Source: Mucilaginibacter cryoferens
GTDB taxonomy: Bacteria; Bacteroidota; Bacteroidia; Sphingobacteriales; Sphingobacteriaceae
DNA: 9,040 bases
NCBI RefSeq assembly: GCF_014205845.1
Contig: NZ_JACHCR010000044.1
Span: 1-9,040, forward strand
Reading direction: 5' to 3'
Under the pieces are notes generated by a model that was not told the DNA's origin, searched no databases, and was given only the letters and a program-made list of their open reading frames with translations. A program made the position numbers and the translations under genes. Positions 4,852-9,040 of the stretch are shown one piece after another; position 1 is the first letter of the stretch; each line of letters begins with the position of its first letter.

Positions 4852-6942
4852 ATGGCTGAGCAATTAATTGAACTTAATGTGACGGGGATGCATTGTAATA
4901 ATTGCGCCATGTCTATTCATAAACTCCTCGAAAAAAAAGGGTTACAAAACATACTGGTTGATTTTGCCGGCGAAGAGGTAAAGTTTTCAACCAACGACGA
5001 TTCTAAACTACCCGAAGTAATAAAAGGAATAGAAAATTTAGGATTCAGGGTAATTGATGATATTTCATTGCATTCGCCGGCATTTTATGACCGGGTTGAG
5101 AACAAATTTATCTTTTGCGCCCTGTTTACAGCGCCGCTTTTGCTCCATATGCTGCTTCCCTGGCATTTTTTACATCAGCCTGTTTTGCAGTTAATTTTAT
5201 GCCTGCCCGTTTTTATAGTGGGCTGTATTCATTTTGGTAAAAGTGCATGGAGCTCGGTTAAAGGTGGCGTGCCCAATATGGATGTACTGATATTTATTGG
5301 CTCTACATCGGCATTTGTATATAGCCTGGCCGGTACTATTCAAAATTTAGGTGAGCAATACCAGTTTTATGAAACCTGTGCTACCATTATAACCCTGGTG
5401 CTGTTGGGCAACGTGCTCGAAAAGCGCTCCGTTACCCAAACTACATCGGCAGTAAAAGATCTTATCAAATTTCAACAGGTTAACGCCAACCGCATTGTTG
5501 ATGGTAATATAGAGGTGATCAGCGCCAAAGAGGTGTATCCTGGCGACACCCTGGTAGTTAATCAGGGCGATAAGATTCCCGTAGATGGCGAAATACTATC
5601 GGGCAGTGCATCTGTGGATGAAGCTATGCTTACCGGCGAAAGTATGCCGGTTGAAAAAGATAAATATGATAAGGTAATAGGGGGCACTATTGTAGTTAAT
5701 GGCAACTTCCATATGCTGGCAACTAAAGTTGGTTCCAATACCATCCTTTCGCAAATCATCGATCTGATGAAGAAAGCGCAGGCCGCCAAACCACCCGTAC
5801 AAAAACTGGGCGATAAGGTAGCATCTATATTTGTACCCGCCGTAATACTCATAGCGCTAATTACTTTTGTACTTACCTATTTCGCGGGCGGTGCAGGCAT
5901 GCAAAGGGCATTGATGAATGCTATTGCCGTATTGGTAATATCGTGCCCCTGTGCCATGGGTTTGGCCACACCTACGGCTGTTATGGTTGGCCTGGGCAGG
6001 GCTGCAAAAAATGGTATTCTGATAAAGGGTGGGGATACTATAGAGGCTGTGGCCCATACCAAATATGTAGTGTTTGATAAAACCGGCACTTTAACCACCG
6101 GCAAGTTTAGCATTAACGAGATAAGGGCGGAAGACGGTGTTGAACCTGATGTTATCAGGGGTATTATTACCGCTATAGAAGAGCGCTCAAATCACCCTAT
6201 TGCCAAATCGTTGGTTGAAGGGTTGAAAAAACAACCGCAGCAAAAGGTGATCTTAAAATCGGTTAAAGAAGAAAAAGGACTGGGCATGCGGGCCGAAGAC
6301 ATATTTGGTAATCATTACTTTTTGGGCACGGCCAAGCACAATACAAATGATCATTTCAACCTTTCCCTCTATAAAAATCAAATCCTACTGGCACAAATTG
6401 CTATCGACGATGAGGTTAAACCCGAAACTGCGTCGCTGATAGCTAAACTTAAAAAAATGGGGATTGTACCGGTACTGTTAAGCGGCGATAAAAAGAACCG
6501 CTGCCTTAAAGTAGCGAGCCAGATAGGCATCACCGAGGTACATGCAGAAATGCTGCCCGATGAGAAACTGAAAGTGATAGATATATACAAGCAAAAAGGC
6601 AAAACTGTAATGATAGGCGATGGCATTAACGATGCCCCGGCGCTTACCAAGGCCGATGTTGGTGTATCTATGAACGATGCCAGCCAGGTGGCCATCCAAT
6701 CGGCCAGTGTGGTGTTACTCAATACCGATCTGCATTCGGTTATTAAGTTTTTACAGATCAGTAAACATACTTTGCTTACCATTAAACAAAACCTGTTTTG
6801 GGCCTTTGCCTACAATATTGTGGCTATCCCGGTAGCTGCCTGCGGTTTTTTAAACCCAATGGTGGGTGCCTTTGCCATGGCTTTTTCTGATGTGGTGGTT
6901 ATTGGTAATTCGTTGAGGTTGAAAGTTAAAAAGGTTGATTAA
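4852..6942 (+). CDS. copA: Cu(+)-exporting P1B-type ATPase (CopA-like)
   Basis: This inner-membrane ATPase probably exports monovalent copper. With the start at 4852 it has 696 residues. One N-terminal HMA metal-binding domain carries GMHCNNC (Cys 15 and 18), and hydrophobic segments follow from about residue 84. The actuator has TGES at 261-264 and TM6 has CPC at 365-367, the monovalent copper/silver signature. The P domain has DKTGT with the phosphorylated Asp 409, the N domain has HP at 448-449, and GDGINDAP starts at 589. TM7 has YN at 654-655 and TM8 has MAFSD at 676-680. An in-frame ATG at 4834 would add 6 residues. I chose 4852 because it sits right before the HMA domain and behind a promoter-like TAAATTTG. 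Silver transport is also possible. Copper chaperone or regulator genes are not in view. Confidence 0.9.
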   Translation: MAEQLIELNVTGMHCNNCAMSIHKLLEKKGLQNILVDFAGEEVKFSTNDDSKLPEVIKGIENLGFRVIDDISLHSPAFYDRVENKFIFCALFTAPLLLHMLLPWHFLHQPVLQLILCLPVFIVGCIHFGKSAWSSVKGGVPNMDVLIFIGSTSAFVYSLAGTIQNLGEQYQFYETCATIITLVLLGNVLEKRSVTQTTSAVKDLIKFQQVNANRIVDGNIEVISAKEVYPGDTLVVNQGDKIPVDGEILSGSASVDEAMLTGESMPVEKDKYDKVIGGTIVVNGNFHMLATKVGSNTILSQIIDLMKKAQAAKPPVQKLGDKVASIFVPAVILIALITFVLTYFAGGAGMQRALMNAIAVLVISCPCAMGLATPTAVMVGLGRAAKNGILIKGGDTIEAVAHTKYVVFDKTGTLTTGKFSINEIRAEDGVEPDVIRGIITAIEERSNHPIAKSLVEGLKKQPQQKVILKSVKEEKGLGMRAEDIFGNHYFLGTAKHNTNDHFNLSLYKNQILLAQIAIDDEVKPETASLIAKLKKMGIVPVLLSGDKKNRCLKVASQIGITEVHAEMLPDEKLKVIDIYKQKGKTVMIGDGINDAPALTKADVGVSMNDASQVAIQSASVVLLNTDLHSVIKFLQISKHTLLTIKQNLFWAFAYNIVAIPVAACGFLNPMVGAFAMAFSDVVVIGNSLRLKVKKVD

Positions 6943-7013
6943 CCCCCTAAAGGGGAACTTTTGATTTGCTGAACGGATATTTTTTTGCTCCCCCTTCAGG
7001 GGGTTGGGGGGCT
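6943..7013. repeat. Intergenic GC-rich inverted repeat between copA and rnhA, may act as terminator
   Basis: CCCC-TAAA-GGGG (6944-6955) is followed by AACTTTTGATTT. A second hairpin, CCCCC-TTCA-GGGGG (6990-7003), is preceded by a T-run and followed by GGGGGG. The two halves are roughly inverted copies of one another. On the plus strand the first hairpin could end copA transcription. On the minus strand the second is followed by AGCAAAAAAAT, which has no T-run. I recall similar sequences scattered between genes in Bacteroidetes, so this may be a dispersed repeat. Confidence 0.55.
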
Positions 7014-7017
7014 TTGC

Positions 7018-7025
7018 TATATTTG
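7018..7025 (+). promoter_or_regulatory. Possible -7 element of rnhA
   Basis: TATATTTG fits TAnnTTTG exactly and lies only 4 bases before the rnhA ATG at 7030. No TTTG is found at 19-21 bases upstream. If used, it would give a nearly leaderless mRNA. Confidence 0.4.
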
Positions 7026-7029
7026 CACA

Positions 7030-7500
7030 ATGATCGAGATTTTTACAGACGGTGCATCAAGTGGTAACCCGGGACCGGGCGGATATGGGGTGATCCTGCG
7101 GTCGGGACAGCATTATAAAGAGCTATCCGAAGGTTTCCGTAAAACTACCAATAACCGTATGGAGCTGATGGCTGTTATAAAAGGGCTTGAAGCGTTAAAG
7201 ACCCCTAACCAGCAGGTAATGATCTTCTCCGACTCTAAATATGTGATAGATTCTATCGAAAAACGATGGGTGAACGGCTGGGTTACCAAAGGCTTCGCCG
7301 GTAAAAAAAACAAAGATCTTTGGATGCGCTACTTAGATGTAAGTAAACTGCACAAGGTGAAATTTACCTGGGTACGTGGCCACAACGGTCATCCCGAAAA
7401 TGAACGTTGCGACCAATTAGCCGTTGCCGCCGGTAAACGTGCGCCGCTGCTTATCGATTCGGTTTTTGAGGTAGAAAACGCTAAAGCAGGCTTATTATAG
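7030..7500 (+). CDS. rnhA: Ribonuclease HI
   Basis: This cytoplasmic enzyme cuts the RNA strand of RNA-DNA hybrids, for example in R-loops and replication primers. The 156-residue product covers the whole family fold: FTDGASSGNPGPGGYG near the N-terminus with D7, NNRMEL with E45, FSDSKYV with D68, and RGHNGHPENERCDQLA with H118 and D128. D7, E45, D68 and D128 are the four expected metal-binding acidic residues. The length equals that of the usual bacterial enzyme. An upstream ATG at 6985 adds 15 residues read from the GC-rich intergenic repeat, so I chose the ATG at 7030, which directly precedes the first beta strand and follows a promoter-like TATATTTG. The gene is convergent with the metallophosphoesterase gene. 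Confidence 0.95.
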   Translation: MIEIFTDGASSGNPGPGGYGVILRSGQHYKELSEGFRKTTNNRMELMAVIKGLEALKTPNQQVMIFSDSKYVIDSIEKRWVNGWVTKGFAGKKNKDLWMRYLDVSKLHKVKFTWVRGHNGHPENERCDQLAVAAGKRAPLLIDSVFEVENAKAGLL

Positions 7501-7553
7501 GCATTAACCTATTATTAAGGCGATGGGTACCCCCAACATTCGATTTTGCTTTT

Positions 7554-8738
7554 TTAATCTTTTCGTTTCTTAAGCTTAATAACAGTTATCTCGGGCCAGA
7601 TGCCTATGCGGCCTTTAAAGCCCAGGAAACCGAAGCCCCGGTTTACATACAGGTATTTACCATGCCTGTTGTAAAGGCCAGCCCATTGCGGATAAACATA
7701 CTTAACGGGGCTCCATTGAAAACCAAACAGCTCGATGCCAAACTGCATGCCATGGGTATGCCCGGCAAGCGCCAGGTTAATATGTTTGGTATGATCTAAC
7801 GTTTTGGCCTCCCAATGAGATGGATCATGCGACATCAGTATCTTAAACTCTTTATCGGGTATGCTTTCGCCTGCCAGCTCCAGGTCGCCGTATTTATGAA
7901 AACCGCCTTTACCCCAGTTTTCAACACCTATTAAAGCAATGCTTTGGCCATCTTTTTCAATATGGGTGGCCTGGTTAAGGAGCAGGTTAAAGCCAATTTC
8001 GTGGTGTACTTCTTTTAAGCGGTGAAGGTTGGCCGCCTGCGCTTGTTTGCTTGGCCATTGTTTATAGTCGCCATAATCGTGGTTGCCCAGTACCGAGTAT
8101 TTACCAAAAGGAGCTTTAAGTTGAGCAAATGTAGGTATCCATGGTTCCATTTCTGATGCCTCGTTGTTTACCAGGTCGCCGGTAAATAATATCAGGTCAC
8201 TTTGTTGCTTGTTTACCAGGGCTATGCCCTTTTCTACACCTTTTTTGCTGGTAAAACTGCCTGCATGAATATCGGAGAGCTGTGTAATGGTAAAGCCGTC
8301 AAAAGCTTCGGGCAGGTCGGTAAACTCCGGGTTTACGTGATGTACTTTATAACGATGCCTGCCGCCTGTCATCCCGTAAATTAATCCAACAAACGGAATG
8401 GCGGCTATAATGAGGGCCAGTTCACTCACCCAAATGCTTCTCGGCGGGAAATGGCGGAATATGCGGGTAAGGTCTTCGAGCAATAAAACGGGCATAGCAA
8501 ACAACTTGGGCACTACGCTGAGTACGGCCAGCGCCATAAGCCACGAGCCAAGCCGTGTGGTTGAGCGCCCCGAAAAGCGCAGCCCGGCCACCAATACAAA
8601 ACCTGCAAGCAGTAATAATTCGGGCAGGCGGTAAAGCCATGAGAAAATGCCGCCGGGGGCAACGGTTTCAACTATCTGGAAAAAATATACTTCGGCAACT
8701 ATCCATGCCAGTAATATAAAGGGGAGTCTGTTTTTCAT
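7554..8738 (-). CDS. Membrane-anchored calcineurin-like metallophosphoesterase
   Basis: The protein has 394 residues. The N-terminus holds four hydrophobic segments (about 5-25, 36-55, 62-85, 101-123). From residue 150 follows a metallophosphoesterase domain with all binuclear-metal motifs: SDIHAG (D156, H158), GDLVNN (187-192), GNHD (218-221), SHDPSHW (303-309) and GHTHG (326-330). It resembles the YkuE/YaeI group; the substrate is unknown, with phospholipid or nucleotide head groups among the possibilities for membrane-bound members. The open frame extends upstream to 8882, but those 48 residues are translated from an intergenic hairpin repeat, and MKNRLPFILLAW at 8738 begins just before the first membrane segment. 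The gene is convergent with rnhA, 53 bases apart, and no strong terminator is visible between them. Confidence 0.9.
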   Translation of the reverse strand: MKNRLPFILLAWIVAEVYFFQIVETVAPGGIFSWLYRLPELLLLAGFVLVAGLRFSGRSTTRLGSWLMALAVLSVVPKLFAMPVLLLEDLTRIFRHFPPRSIWVSELALIIAAIPFVGLIYGMTGGRHRYKVHHVNPEFTDLPEAFDGFTITQLSDIHAGSFTSKKGVEKGIALVNKQQSDLILFTGDLVNNEASEMEPWIPTFAQLKAPFGKYSVLGNHDYGDYKQWPSKQAQAANLHRLKEVHHEIGFNLLLNQATHIEKDGQSIALIGVENWGKGGFHKYGDLELAGESIPDKEFKILMSHDPSHWEAKTLDHTKHINLALAGHTHGMQFGIELFGFQWSPVKYVYPQWAGLYNRHGKYLYVNRGFGFLGFKGRIGIWPEITVIKLKKRKD

Positions 8739-8787
8739 TTTTTGCTTTGTTGTTAAGAAGCTGTCTGAAGTAAAAAGGTGTAAAACC

Positions 8788-8880
8788 CGCTTGTCATTCT
8801 GAGGTACGAAGAATCTATTATCCGCCATACGTCTTCGCTCTGTAAAGTAGACGAATAGATCCTTCGTACCTACCCATGAC
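8788..8880. repeat. Long hairpin repeat, copy 1
   Basis: The left arm GAGGTACGAAGAATCTATT (8801-8819) faces AATAGATCCTTCGTACCT (8854-8871) across a loop of about 34 bases. It is the first of two copies with a constant offset of 104 bp and no gaps over at least 84 bp. The right end (TACCCATGACATG) has diverged from the expected TCAGAATGA. It lies upstream of the metallophosphoesterase gene and fits a dispersed REP-like palindrome of Bacteroidetes. Confidence 0.8.
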
Positions 8881-8891
8881 ATGTCAAAAAA

Positions 8892-8984
8892 CGCTTGTCA
8901 TTCTGAGGTACGAAGAATCTATTATCTGCCATGCTTCTTCGCCCGGTATAGTAGGCGAATAGATCCTTCGTACCTCAGGATGAA
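8892..8984. repeat. Long hairpin repeat, copy 2
   Basis: The left arm TCATTCTGAGGTACGAAGAA plus TCTATT (8899-8924) pairs with AATAGATCCTTCGTACCTCA plus GGATGA (8957-8982), with 24 of 26 positions exactly complementary and the other two G-T pairs. Inside the loop TTCGCC and GGCGAA add a further 6-bp stem. This copy is more symmetric than copy 1. Confidence 0.85.
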
Positions 8985-9040
8985 CTGTGTTTAAAAGCAA
9001 ATATTATTTGAATAATTTTCATTGTATTTAGTTTTTTGCG
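8985..9040. other. AT-rich intergenic end of window
   Basis: No gene is visible. ATTATT-TG-AATAAT (9003-9016) is a short palindrome; the segment may be the promoter region of a gene beyond the window. Confidence 0.3.

Noticed and set aside
4852..6942. CopA as metal-resistance cargo of the mobile element
   Set aside because: It lies on the far side of the tRNA-His junction, next to housekeeping rnhA, so it is more likely chromosomal.
6985..7029. 15-residue extension of RNase HI
   Set aside because: It reads through the GC-rich intergenic repeat and precedes the normal family start.
7501..7553. Bidirectional terminator between rnhA and the metallophosphoesterase
   Set aside because: GGGTACCC has no loop and the T-rich end is not preceded by a convincing stem.
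8739..8882. N-terminal extension of the metallophosphoesterase to an ATG at 8882
   Set aside because: It is translated from the intergenic hairpin repeat, and the membrane segment expected at the N-terminus begins right after the ATG at 8738.
8788..8984. CRISPR-like or VNTR array
   Set aside because: There are only two copies, each a long hairpin covering most of the unit, with no unique spacers of fixed length.

Overview
The window looks like chromosomal DNA of a Bacteroidetes bacterium, most likely Sphingobacteriaceae (Mucilaginibacter/Pedobacter-like). This rests on Bacteroidetes-type mob genes (MobA/MobB/MobC-TraG), promoter matches to the Bacteroidetes consensus (TTTG-N19-TAnnTTTG), start regions without clear Shine-Dalgarno sites, and intergenic hairpin repeats of a type I recall from this group. 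The genus is inference.

Positions 1 to about 4666 are one end of an integrated mobilizable or conjugative element. Reading leftward on the minus strand come a small basic protein of unknown role, a candidate oriT region rich in inverted repeats, a MobA-like accessory protein, a MOBP-type relaxase (MobB), and the N-terminal part of a TraG/VirD4-type coupling protein (MobC). The coupling protein is cut at the lysine of its Walker A motif by foreign DNA at 1-95, which looks like the end of an IS21-like insertion sequence (three imperfect 25-bp repeats). Divergently, on the plus strand, a 54-aa protein overlaps by ATGA the start of a large serine recombinase, the probable integrase.

The recombinase gene ends inside the acceptor stem of a minus-strand tRNA-His(GTG). 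A good intrinsic terminator for that tRNA lies antisense within the last codons of the recombinase. This is the likely att junction: the element appears to supply the tRNA 3' end and its terminator. The upstream half of the tRNA and its consensus promoter lie on the chromosomal side.

Positions about 4737 to 9040 are ordinary chromosome: a Cu(+)-type P1B ATPase (copA-like), ribonuclease HI (rnhA), and a convergent membrane-anchored calcineurin-like metallophosphoesterase. Intergenic hairpin repeats lie between copA and rnhA, and two copies of a long hairpin at exactly 104-bp spacing lie upstream of the phosphoesterase. The element would be moved by relaxase nicking at the oriT region and integrated by the serine recombinase. 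Loss of its coupling protein would leave it dependent on another element or immobile by conjugation.
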